The notes under the pieces: model-generated | Database searches by the model: none | The model's input: only the letters and a program-made list of their open reading frames with translations | What the model was told of the DNA's origin: nothing | Assembly: GCF_029961765.1 (NCBI RefSeq) | Contig: NZ_CP124681.1 | Location: 4,154,001 to 4,218,000, forward strand | Length of the DNA stretch: 64,000 bases | Direction of reading: 5' to 3' | Source of the DNA: Nocardioides sp. QY071 | GTDB taxonomy: Bacteria; Actinomycetota; Actinomycetes; Propionibacteriales; Nocardioidaceae | Part shown: in pieces, positions 26,884-34,737 of the stretch | Layout: the number at the start of each line of letters is the position of its first letter | Position numbering within the stretch: the stretch's first letter is position 1 | Made by a program: the position numbers and the translations under genes

Positions 26884-28125
26884 ATGACCGACCAGTTCAC
26901 CCGTCGCCGCCGCGTCCGCGGCCTTGCGACCGCATCCGTCCTGCTCCTCGGCCTCACCGCGTGCGGTGGCGGGGACGACGGCAAGGACGACTTCGCCAAG
27001 CCGAAGCAGAACGCCGACGTCACTTTCTCGGGTGACCCGATCAAGGTCATGACGTTCACGCCCTACGACACCGACACCATCAACTTCAAGGCGGCGCTCG
27101 ACGTCGCCGACGGGGCCAAGGTCGCCATCAACAACGCCGGCGGCATCAACGGCCACGAGGTCGTGGTCGTGCCCTGCAACGAGGGCGCCGACCCCAACAA
27201 GGCCGCCGACTGCGCCCGCAAGGCCGTCGACGAGGGTGTCTCCGCCGTCGTCGGTGGCTTCAGCGCCAACGGCGACACGATCATGCCGATCCTGGAGAAG
27301 GCCGGGATCCCGTGGATCGCCCCGCCGGTGATCAGCGCCGCGGAGCTGTCGAGCAAGCTCAGCTACCCGATCGTGCCGGGCGTCATCGCCCAGGCCGGTC
27401 TGGGCGCCAAGGCCGCCCAGGACGGCTGCGACAAGGTCGCCAACGTGATGTACGACCTGCCCTCCAGCGGCTCGGTCAAGGAGCTCGGCAACGTCGGACT
27501 CGCCAGCGACGGCCACGCCCCGGCGACCGTCGTACCCGTCCCGCCGACGACCACCGACTTCAGCTCCATCGCGCAGGAGATCAGCGACTACGACTGCGCG
27601 ATCATGTCGATCCCGTCCGGTCCGTTGACCGGTGTCGCGGCCGCCGGCGCGAGCCTCGGCAGCAAGACGAAGTACTACGCGTTCCCCGGCACCCTGACCG
27701 ACTCCGCGATCAGCCAGGCCGGCGGCGCCCTCGACAACGCCGTCACCATGTCGCCGTTCCCGCCTGCCGGTGACCCGGTGTGGGACGAGGCGAAGAAGAT
27801 CGTGGGCGACATGTCCAGCGAGGAGAACGGCGGCTGGTCCTACATGTCGTACCAGAGCACCTGGGTCGGCTACCAGCTGCTCGGCGAGGTCCTCAAGGAC
27901 AGCGACGACGTCTCCGCGACCGGCGTCAAGGCGGCGTTCGACGCGGCCTCGGCGGTCGACGGCCTGGGCTTCACGCCGGAGCTGGACTTCACCCAGGAGT
28001 TCCCCGCCCCCGGCATGAACCGGATCTTCAACACCTTGGTCATGTTCCACGACATCGAGGACGGCGCGCTCCACCAGGACGGCGACTACGTCGACCTCGG
28101 CGCCTCCCTGACGCCCGCGTCGTGA
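26884..28125 (+). CDS. livK: Branched-chain amino acid-type ABC transporter binding lipoprotein
   Basis: ATG 26884 gives a 413-aa precursor with an Arg-rich signal and lipobox LLGLTAC, so it is a lipid-anchored solute receptor. The Peripla_BP_6 fold follows, with INNAGGINGHEVVVVPCNEG, DEGVSAVVGGFSANGD and IPWIAPPVIS in the first lobe. Family members bind branched-chain amino acids, amides or urea; the ligand is not assignable. An in-frame ATG at 26818 lies in the palindrome and would destroy the signal peptide, so it is rejected. The stop overlaps the ATPase GTG by 4 bp. It begins the unusual livK-livF-livHMG operon. Confidence 0.88.
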   Translation: MTDQFTRRRRVRGLATASVLLLGLTACGGGDDGKDDFAKPKQNADVTFSGDPIKVMTFTPYDTDTINFKAALDVADGAKVAINNAGGINGHEVVVVPCNEGADPNKAADCARKAVDEGVSAVVGGFSANGDTIMPILEKAGIPWIAPPVISAAELSSKLSYPIVPGVIAQAGLGAKAAQDGCDKVANVMYDLPSSGSVKELGNVGLASDGHAPATVVPVPPTTTDFSSIAQEISDYDCAIMSIPSGPLTGVAAAGASLGSKTKYYAFPGTLTDSAISQAGGALDNAVTMSPFPPAGDPVWDEAKKIVGDMSSEENGGWSYMSYQSTWVGYQLLGEVLKDSDDVSATGVKAAFDAASAVDGLGFTPELDFTQEFPAPGMNRIFNTLVMFHDIEDGALHQDGDYVDLGASLTPAS

Positions 28126-28865
28126 CCGCGGTGCAGGCGCCGCCCGTCGCGGGCGGCCAGGTCCGGCCCGGCCAGGTCGTCGTCGAGGCGACCGGCCTGA
28201 CCGCCGGGTACGCCGGGACCCCGGCTGTCCACGGCGTCGACCTCCGGGTCCGGGCCGGCGAGGTCCTGGCCCTGCTCGGCGCCAACGGCGCCGGCAAGAC
28301 CACCACGCTGCTGTCACTCGCCGGCGAGCTGGCACCGATCTCCGGATCGGTGGCGGTCCTCGGCGACGCCCGGCGGCGGCGCCTGCACCAACGGGCCCGT
28401 GCGGGCCTGGGCTTCCTGACCGAGGAGCGCTGCGTCTTCATGCAGCTCACCGGCTGGCAGAACCTGAAGATCGGCCGCGGGTCGGCCGAGAAGGCGCTTG
28501 CCTACTTCCCCGAGCTGGAGCCGCACCTGTCCAAGAAGGTCGGGCTGCTCTCGGGCGGCCAGCAGCAGATGCTCGCGCTCGGCCGGATCCTGGCCGCCGA
28601 GCCGCAGGTTCTGCTCGCCGACGAGCTGTCCCTGGGCCTGGCCCCACTCGTCGTCGAGCGGTTGCTGGCCGCCGTACGACGGGCCGCGGACGACGGCGTC
28701 GCGGTCGTGCTCGTCGAGCAGCACGTCCGCCAGGCGCTGGCGATCGCCGACCACGTGCACGTGATGCGGCGCGGCCGCATCGTCCTCTCGGGACCTGCCT
28801 CCGAACTGCGCGACGACGCCGAGCGCATCGCCGCCACCTACCTGAGCGAGAGCACCGAACCATGA
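28122..28865 (+). CDS. livF: LivF-type ABC transporter ATPase
   Basis: GTG 28122 overlaps the binding-protein stop (GTGA) and gives 247 aa. Walker A is GANGAGKTTT, the signature LLSGGQQQMLALGRIL and Walker B VLLADELSLGLAP, with a switch His in VEQHVRQAL; these are LivF-type. LivF normally pairs with LivG, which here is the C-terminal domain of the next gene. Its stop overlaps that gene by 4 bp (ATGA). The order livK-livF-livHMG differs from the common livK-H-M-G-F. It lacks the usual conserved Leu-x-Thr-Glu-Glu changes of other families but has FLTEERCVFMQLTG after the Q-loop position. Confidence 0.9.
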   Translation: MTAVQAPPVAGGQVRPGQVVVEATGLTAGYAGTPAVHGVDLRVRAGEVLALLGANGAGKTTTLLSLAGELAPISGSVAVLGDARRRRLHQRARAGLGFLTEERCVFMQLTGWQNLKIGRGSAEKALAYFPELEPHLSKKVGLLSGGQQQMLALGRILAAEPQVLLADELSLGLAPLVVERLLAAVRRAADDGVAVVLVEQHVRQALAIADHVHVMRRGRIVLSGPASELRDDAERIAATYLSESTEP

Positions 28866-31573
28866 CCGACCTCATCCGGTACGCCCTCCTCGGCCTCGGC
28901 ACGGGCGGCATCTATGCCCTGCTAGGCCTCGGACTGGTCGTGATCTACCGCGGCTCGGGCGTGATCAACTTCGCCCACGCGGGCTTCGCACTGGTCGGGG
29001 CGTACCTCACCTACGAGCTGCAGACCGTCCACGGCCTCGGCCTGGGCGTCTCCCTCGGCACGGCGGTCGCCGCGACCGCGCTGCTCGGGGTGCTCACCCA
29101 CCACCTGGTGCTGCGCCCGCTGCGCAGCGCCAGCCCACTGGCCCGGGTGATCGCCACCCTCGGCCTGCTGACGATGCTGACCGAGGCCATCCAGCTCAAG
29201 TACGGCGCCCAGCAGCTGCGCACCGAGTCACCGCTGCCCAACGAGGCGATCACCGTGGCCGGCGACGTCGTGGTCGGCCAGTACGCCTTCTGGCTGGTCG
29301 GCATCGCGACCATCGCCGCGCTGGCGCTCGCCATCGCCGGCACCCGCACCCGGATCGGGTACGCCGTGTCCGCGTCGGCCGAGAACCCGCGCGGCGCCGC
29401 TGCGCTGGGCTGGGCGCCGGACCTGCTCGCCAGCGTCACCTGGGCGATCGGCGGCGGCCTCGCCGCGCTGGCCGGCGGGCTGTTCCCGTCGACCACCTTC
29501 GGCTTCATCTCGCCGACCCCGTTCGGCGTGCTCATCATCGGCGCGCTCGCCACCGCCCTGCTCGGCGGCTTCCGCTCCTACCCGCTCGCCCTGCTGGGCG
29601 GGCTGTTCCTCGGCGCCGCCCAGTCCGCGACCCGGCACTTCACCGACCAGACCGGCGTCTCGGACGCCGTACCGTTCCTCGCGATCATCGTCGTGCTGGT
29701 GCTGCGCGGCCGCGGCCTGCCGCTGCGCGGCAGCATCACCGACCGGCTCCCCCGCGTCGGCACCGGACGGGTCCGCCCGTGGCTGGTCGTGGTGCTGGCC
29801 GGAGCGGCGCTGCTCTGGGTCGGCCTCGGCGCCTCGGCCGACTGGTACGCGCCCACCATCATCAGCGCCACGTTCGCGCTGATCGGGCTGTCCATCGTGC
29901 TGCTGACCGGGTACGCCGGGCAGCTCTCCATCGCCCAGTTCGCGCTCGCGGGCATCGGCGCGTTCGCCGCCGGGCGGTTCGTGGTCTTCCACGGCTGGCC
30001 CTTCGAGCTGGCGCTGGCTGCCGGCGTGGTCGTGGCGATGCTGGTCGGCCTGCTGTTCGGGCTGCCCGCACTGCGCACCCGCGGCGTCAACCTCGCCGTC
30101 GTCACCTTCGGGCTGGGCTTCGCCGTGCACCAGATGGTGTTCAGCAACAGCGACTACACCGCCAAGGTCACCCCGCGCGAGGTCCGCCTGCTCGGCATCG
30201 ACATCGAGCCGATCGACCACGCCCGCAACTACGCGCTGGTCTGCCTCGTGGCGCTGGTCCTGGCCGCGCTCGTCGTCGCGAACGTACGCCGGGGGCGCAG
30301 CGGGCGCCGGCTGCTCGCCGTACGCACCAACGAGCGGGCGGCCGCCGCGATCGGCGTCAACGTCTTCGAGGCCAAGCTGTATGCGTTCACGCTCTCGGCC
30401 GGCATCGCGGGCCTGGGCGGTGCGCTGCTGGGCTTCAGCTACGCGACGATCCTCTACCCGCAGCTCTTCGCGCCCGGCGCCTCGATCTCCGTGCTCGCCG
30501 CGACGGTCATCGGCAGCACCGGCTACCTCGCCGGTCCGTTCATCGGCGCCATCTCCGCGCCCGGCGGCCTGATCACCCTGCTCGGATCGGACGGTCCGGC
30601 CACCACCGCTGCGGTGCAGGACGGGCTGACCTGGCAGTCCTGGCTGCCACTCGCCTCGGCCCTGCTGCTGATCATCACCCTGATCGCCAGCCAGCACGGC
30701 GTCGCCGAGTCGATCGACGCGTCCACCCGCAAGCTGCGGGCACGGATCCCCGGCCTGCGTCCGGGCAGGCCACAGCCGCTGCCGCCGACCGAGCGGGCCA
30801 CGGTTCCGGCGCGCACCCTCGAGGTCGCCGGACTCACCCAGCGCTTCGGCGGGTTCGTCGCCCTCGACGACGTCTCGCTGACCGTCGCCCCCGGCCAGGT
30901 CGTCGGCCTGCTCGGCCCCAACGGCGCCGGCAAGACGACGCTCATCGACTGCGTCAGCGGCAACAACCGGGTCTCGTCCGGCACGATCAGCTGGGACGGG
31001 CGCGACGTGACCCGGTGGGCGCCGTACCGCCGCGCCCGGGCCGGCCTCTCCCGCTCGTTCCAGTCGCTCGAGCTGTTCGACGACCTGACCGTGCGCGAGA
31101 ACCTGCTCGCCGCCGCCGACCGGCGCGACCGACTGGCGTACCTGACCGACCTGGTCCTCCCCGGTCGCTCTCGGATGCCCGCCACCGTGGTCGCCGCCGT
31201 CGAGGAGCTCGGACTCGCGCCGCTGCTCGACAGCCGCGCCGAGGACCTCTCCTACGGCCAGCGCCGCCTCGTCGCCATCGCCCGCGCCGTCGCCAGCAGT
31301 CCGTCGGTGCTGATGCTCGACGAACCGGCCGCCGGCCTCGACGAGACCGAGAGTGCCGAGCTCGGCCGCCTGGTCCGCCGGCTGGCCGACGAGTGGGGCA
31401 TGGGCATCCTGCTCATCGAGCACGACGTCGCCCTCGTCCTCGAGAACGCCGACCGGGTCGTCGTCCTCGACTTCGGCCACCGCATCGCCGAGGGCACCCC
31501 CGCCGAGATCCGCACCGACCCGGCCGTACGGCGGGCCTATCTCGGCGAGGAGGCCGAACCCGTCTCGGTCTGA
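28862..31573 (+). CDS. Fused LivH-LivM-LivG transporter: two permeases and an ATPase in one chain
   Basis: This 903-aa protein is a three-part fusion. Residues 1-~295 are a LivH permease (GIYALLGLGLVVIYRGSGVINFAHAG). Residues ~304-~625 are a LivM permease (VLLTGYAGQLSIAQFALAGIG). Residues ~650-900 are a LivG ATPase with Walker A LLGPNGAGKTT (~685), signature LSYGQRRLVAIAR and Walker B LMLDEPAAGLDE. Each part is of normal length, with short Pro/Arg-rich linkers and no internal stop. The fusion fixes stoichiometry and would pair with separate LivF. LivM-LivG fusions are known; adding LivH is less common. It ends before a long hairpin shared with the convergent LLM gene. Confidence 0.93.
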   Translation: MTDLIRYALLGLGTGGIYALLGLGLVVIYRGSGVINFAHAGFALVGAYLTYELQTVHGLGLGVSLGTAVAATALLGVLTHHLVLRPLRSASPLARVIATLGLLTMLTEAIQLKYGAQQLRTESPLPNEAITVAGDVVVGQYAFWLVGIATIAALALAIAGTRTRIGYAVSASAENPRGAAALGWAPDLLASVTWAIGGGLAALAGGLFPSTTFGFISPTPFGVLIIGALATALLGGFRSYPLALLGGLFLGAAQSATRHFTDQTGVSDAVPFLAIIVVLVLRGRGLPLRGSITDRLPRVGTGRVRPWLVVVLAGAALLWVGLGASADWYAPTIISATFALIGLSIVLLTGYAGQLSIAQFALAGIGAFAAGRFVVFHGWPFELALAAGVVVAMLVGLLFGLPALRTRGVNLAVVTFGLGFAVHQMVFSNSDYTAKVTPREVRLLGIDIEPIDHARNYALVCLVALVLAALVVANVRRGRSGRRLLAVRTNERAAAAIGVNVFEAKLYAFTLSAGIAGLGGALLGFSYATILYPQLFAPGASISVLAATVIGSTGYLAGPFIGAISAPGGLITLLGSDGPATTAAVQDGLTWQSWLPLASALLLIITLIASQHGVAESIDASTRKLRARIPGLRPGRPQPLPPTERATVPARTLEVAGLTQRFGGFVALDDVSLTVAPGQVVGLLGPNGAGKTTLIDCVSGNNRVSSGTISWDGRDVTRWAPYRRARAGLSRSFQSLELFDDLTVRENLLAAADRRDRLAYLTDLVLPGRSRMPATVVAAVEELGLAPLLDSRAEDLSYGQRRLVAIARAVASSPSVLMLDEPAAGLDETESAELGRLVRRLADEWGMGILLIEHDVALVLENADRVVVLDFGHRIAEGTPAEIRTDPAVRRAYLGEEAEPVSV

Positions 31574-31578
31574 GGTCG

Positions 31579-31643
31579 ACCGCACCCCATGCGTCTTGGT
31601 CGTGATCTCGCGAAGATCGCGACCGATTCGCATGGGGTGCGGT
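31579..31643. terminator. Long two-part hairpin between convergent genes
   Basis: Perfect 15-bp outer arms (31579-31593 and 31629-31643, core CGCACCCCATGCG) enclose a second stem formed by GGTCGTGATC and GATCGCGACC with one wobble pair. It sits 5 nt after the LivHMG stop and 3 nt before the LLM stop, so it can terminate both transcripts. The outer arms are longer than needed for termination, so it may belong to a repeated palindromic element. Confidence 0.65.
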
Positions 31644-31646
31644 GCA

Positions 31647-32528
31647 TCAGCGGTGGATGAACTCCGCGGCGAACTTCGCCACGCTCTCCAGCCGGGCCTC
31701 ACGGTCGGCCTGGGCGTGACCGAGCATCCGCCACGGGTTGAGCCACACGTCCGTGGCACCGGCAGCCGCCAGGTCGTCGAAGCCGGCCGCGTCGGCGACA
31801 CCGACGGGCGAGACACAGACCGAGAACGGTACGTCGGCCCGCCCCGCCTCCTCGCGCAGCCCGGTCAGCCGCGCGATCACGGGCGGCAGGTCGGCGGCCG
31901 GGAGGTTGGCCGAGATCCAGCCGTCGCCGAGGCGCGCGGCGCGACGCAGGGCGGGCTCGGTGTGGCCGCCGACCAGGATCGGCAGCGGCTGCTGCGGTGC
32001 CGGGGAGATGATCAGCCGGTCGAAGTCGTAGTGCCTGCCGTGGAACTCCGCCCACTGCGGGCCGCCGCCGGGACACACGGCGCGCAGGACGGCGATCGCC
32101 TCGTCGGTGCGAGCGCCGCGGGTGCGCATCTCGGTGCCGGTGAAGCGGAACTCCTCGGGCATCCACGACAGTCCGACGCCCAGCTCGAGCCGCTCCCCGG
32201 TGAGCACGGCGAGCGTGGACACCTGCTTGGCGAGCAGCAGCGGGTCGCGCAGCGGCAGCTTGAGCACCGAGACCCGGAACCGGATCCGCTCGGTGACCGC
32301 GGCCAGCGCGGCGATGGTGACCAACGGGTCGGGCATGTCGGTGTCGGGGGCCCACATCCGCTTGCCGTCGCCGGAGTAGGGGTAGTCGGCCGAGACCTGC
32401 TCGGGGAAGAACACCGAGTCGGGGAGGCTGATCGCGTCCCAGCCCTCGGCCTCGGCCGCGCGGGCCAGCTCGGGGAGGTCGCCGGTCGGCACCATCCCCA
32501 CGGACAGGGTCCAGTTGAGGTCGCTCAT
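31647..32528 (-). CDS. LLM-class F420-dependent oxidoreductase
   Basis: The 293-aa protein is a luciferase-like monooxygenase-fold TIM barrel. The N-terminal EAEGWDAISLPDSVFFPEQ, the mid-region LGVGLSWMPEEFRFTG, and LPILVGGHTEPALRRAARLGDGW (in part) are typical of the actinobacterial F420 subgroup TIGR03619-like proteins. These use reduced or oxidised F420 rather than FMN. The substrate is unknown. ATG 32528 starts it; a 9-bp tandem repeat lies upstream and the DUF3817 gene before that is codirectional. It ends at the bidirectional hairpin. Confidence 0.9.
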   Translation of the reverse strand: MSDLNWTLSVGMVPTGDLPELARAAEAEGWDAISLPDSVFFPEQVSADYPYSGDGKRMWAPDTDMPDPLVTIAALAAVTERIRFRVSVLKLPLRDPLLLAKQVSTLAVLTGERLELGVGLSWMPEEFRFTGTEMRTRGARTDEAIAVLRAVCPGGGPQWAEFHGRHYDFDRLIISPAPQQPLPILVGGHTEPALRRAARLGDGWISANLPAADLPPVIARLTGLREEAGRADVPFSVCVSPVGVADAAGFDDLAAAGATDVWLNPWRMLGHAQADREARLESVAKFAAEFIHR

Positions 32529-32581
32529 CCGGCGAGCCTCACCGGCTCACCGGGTCGCCGGAAGGGGTCTCCCGCTGACCG

Positions 32582-32626
32582 GGATCGACCGGATCGACCG
32601 GATCGACCGGATCGACCGGATCGACC
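32582..32626. repeat. Five tandem copies of a 9-bp unit
   Basis: GGATCGACC is repeated five times without change from 32582 to 32626, in the 103-bp gap between the LLM start and the DUF3817 stop. Perfect copies suggest recent slippage. Copy number should vary among strains. It lies in the leader of the LLM gene and could affect its promoter spacing. Confidence 0.9.
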
Positions 32627-32631
32627 GGGGG

Positions 32632-33081
32632 TCAGGATCCGGGCGGGCCCACGACCAGCGCGACGCCGGTCAGCGCGGCGACGGCGACCAGGCCCACGCC
32701 CAGACCGCGCAGCGGGTTGGTGAGCAGCCACGCGACGACGCGATCGGGGAACGAGGACGAAGCCCCGGCGGGCAGCCGCCACGCGTCGCCCAACCAGCCC
32801 TTGCGGATCGCGAACCACTCGAGCGGCAGCGTCGCGAGCGGAGGTACGGCGGCGACCAGCGCGAGCAGGCCACGTCCCGCCGACCAGCGCCGGTCCACCC
32901 AGACCACCACGGTCGTGACGACGTACGCGACGAACACGATGCCGTGCAGCATCCCGAAGATCCGCACACCGGTCTCGTTCTCGGCCGGCCCGTACTTGAG
33001 GAACATGCCGAGCAGCAGCCCCGTCCACGTGATCGCCTCGGCGATCGCGACGGTGCGGAACAGGCGGGTGGGGGTGTTCAT
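32632..33081 (-). CDS. DUF3817 integral membrane protein
   Basis: The 149-aa protein has four hydrophobic segments. It begins MNTPTRLFRTVAIAEAITWTGLLLGMF and has FGMLHGIVFVAYVV and VDRRW, the layout of DUF3817/YdzA-like membrane proteins of unknown function. The final C-terminal segment (residues ~122-145) is an extra helix after the core. ATG 33081 overlaps the siderophore-interacting protein stop (ATGA) and has GAGGAAGG upstream inside that gene, so the two are coupled. The pairing may mean a role near iron or membrane redox, but this is only positional. Confidence 0.8.
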   Translation of the reverse strand: MNTPTRLFRTVAIAEAITWTGLLLGMFLKYGPAENETGVRIFGMLHGIVFVAYVVTTVVVWVDRRWSAGRGLLALVAAVPPLATLPLEWFAIRKGWLGDAWRLPAGASSSFPDRVVAWLLTNPLRGLGVGLVAVAALTGVALVVGPPGS

Positions 33082-33842
33082 GACGTGCCTTCCTCGGTGC
33101 GGGCCAGCTCGGCCTTCCAGTCGCGGAAGGTCTCCTCGGTGCGGCCCTGCTTCCAGTACGCGGAGATCGAGACGTCGGCGCGCGGGACCCCGCGCTCGCC
33201 GTACAGGTAGGGCCGGATCTCCTTCATCACGGCCTGCCCCTCGCCGTGCACGAACGCGTGCACGCGGCCCTCGCGCCACGGCAGCGCGCGCACGGCGTCG
33301 GCCAGGCCGGGGTGGCTCGGGTCGGAGCGGTGCAGCCAGGTCACCGCGACGCCGGCGGGAGCCGCGACCGGCTGCTGGTACGACGGCCCGTCGACCTGCA
33401 GCACGACGTACCCCTGCGCGTCCTCGGCCAGCGCCGCCAGCGCCTGCCGGATCGCGGGGATCGCGGCCTCGTCGCCGGCGAGCAGGTGCCAGTCGGCGGC
33501 GGGGTCGGGGGCGTAGGCGCCGCCCGGCCCGCGGACGTGGATGGTGTCGCCGGGCTGCGCCCGCGCGGCCCAGGGACCGGCGATGCCCTCGTCACCGTGC
33601 ACGACGAAGTCGATGGTGAGCGTGCCGGCGGCGACGTCGGGCTCGAGCGCGGTATAGGTGCGCAGCGTCGGGCGCCCGCCGGCCTCGAGCTCGGCGGGGT
33701 CGCCGAAGACGAGCTTGACGTAGCGGTCGGTGAAGGTGCTCTGCGCGAAGGCGGCCAGGTCGCCCGAGAAGCGGATCCGGGTCATCCCCGGGCTGAGCTG
33801 CTCCGTCGACTCGACGGTCAGCAGCGTGATGGGCTTGCTCAC
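33078..33842 (-). CDS. Siderophore-interacting protein (FAD-dependent ferric-siderophore reductase)
   Basis: The 254-aa protein fits the SIP family, which reduces iron in imported ferric siderophores. The FAD-binding motif RTYTALEPD (Arg-x-Tyr-Thr) and GPWAARAQPGDTIHVRGPGG form the N-terminal barrel; the C-terminal SIP domain has LLAGDEAAIPAI, HGEGQAVMKEIRPYL and the closing SISAYWKQGRTEE. The Ala-Gly-Asp-Glu-Thr/Ala motif and the terminal Tyr-Trp are hallmarks. GTG 33842 starts it. No siderophore transporter lies nearby. No iron box was recognised upstream. Confidence 0.92.
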   Translation of the reverse strand: MSKPITLLTVESTEQLSPGMTRIRFSGDLAAFAQSTFTDRYVKLVFGDPAELEAGGRPTLRTYTALEPDVAAGTLTIDFVVHGDEGIAGPWAARAQPGDTIHVRGPGGAYAPDPAADWHLLAGDEAAIPAIRQALAALAEDAQGYVVLQVDGPSYQQPVAAPAGVAVTWLHRSDPSHPGLADAVRALPWREGRVHAFVHGEGQAVMKEIRPYLYGERGVPRADVSISAYWKQGRTEETFRDWKAELARTEEGTS

Positions 33843-33882
33843 GGGTCCTGAGGCTACCCGTGTGACCCAGCTCGCTCCTCGG

Positions 33883-34656
33883 TCAGGACCCGAACCGGCG
33901 CTCGCGCTGCGCGTAGGCGCGGATCGCGCGCAGGAAGTCGACCCGGCGGAAGTCGGGCCAGTACGCCTCGCAGAAGTAGAACTCCGACTTCGCGCTCTGC
34001 CACAGCAGGAAGCCGCCGAGGCGCTGCTCCCCCGAGGTGCGGATCACCAGGTCGGGGTCGGGCTGGCCCTTGGTGTAGAGGTGCTCCTCGATGTGCTCGA
34101 TGTCGATCTGCTGGGCGAGCAGCTCGAGCGGCGTGCCGAGGGCGGCGTGCTCGGTGAGCAGGGAGCGGACGGCGTCGGCGATCTCGCGGCGACCGCCGTA
34201 CGCGACCGCGACGTTGACGATCATCCCGTCGACGTCGGCCGTCGCCTCTGCGGCGGCCTTGAGCCGCTTGGCGGCCGCGTCGGGGAGCAGGTCGAGGGCG
34301 CCCACCGGGTGCAGCCGCCAGCGCCGCTGGTCGGCGAGCGAGTCGACGGCCTCGACGATGATCTCGAGCAGCGGCTCGAGCTCCTCGGCGGGACGGTTGA
34401 GGTTGTCGGTGGACAGCAGCCACAAGGTGACCACCTCGATGCCGACCTCGTCGCACCAGCCGAGCAGCGGCTCGATGTTGGCGGCGCCCGCGCGGTGCCC
34501 GTGGGCGGTGTCGCGACCGACCGCCCGGGCCCAGCGCCGGTTGCCGTCGAGCATGACGCCGATGTGCTTGGGCAGGTTGCTCGGCATCTTGCGAAGCATG
34601 CGTGCCTCGTACGCCGGGTAGAGCACCCTGCGCGCACCGCGCTTCCAATCCGCCAC
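33883..34656 (-). CDS. uppS: cis-Prenyl transferase (isoprenyl/undecaprenyl diphosphate synthase family)
   Basis: The 257-aa enzyme condenses isopentenyl diphosphate onto allylic diphosphates in the cytosol to make the polyprenyl carrier for cell wall synthesis. Motif MLDGNRRWAR places the catalytic Asp at residue 37; WLLSTDNLNRP and the C-terminal DLVIRTSGEQRLGGFLLWQ carry the remaining conserved regions. Actinobacteria often have two paralogues, one making a short Z,E-farnesyl product and one decaprenyl diphosphate. I cannot tell which this is. GTG 34656 starts it. The AIM24 gene is divergent. Monocistronic by spacing. Confidence 0.93.
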   Translation of the reverse strand: MADWKRGARRVLYPAYEARMLRKMPSNLPKHIGVMLDGNRRWARAVGRDTAHGHRAGAANIEPLLGWCDEVGIEVVTLWLLSTDNLNRPAEELEPLLEIIVEAVDSLADQRRWRLHPVGALDLLPDAAAKRLKAAAEATADVDGMIVNVAVAYGGRREIADAVRSLLTEHAALGTPLELLAQQIDIEHIEEHLYTKGQPDPDLVIRTSGEQRLGGFLLWQSAKSEFYFCEAYWPDFRRVDFLRAIRAYAQRERRFGS

Positions 34657-34737
34657 ACCCTGATGTTAGCCGGGGTTCCCGGTCACCCACCCGACTGACA
34701 CGATGAGACCAATCGCGAACCGACAGATAGGACGACC

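Noticed and set aside
29228..31816. 862-codon minus-strand frame opposite the Liv fusion
   Set aside because: Composition is dominated by Gly, Arg, Asp, Glu and Gln without any domain; the plus-strand fusion explains the region fully.
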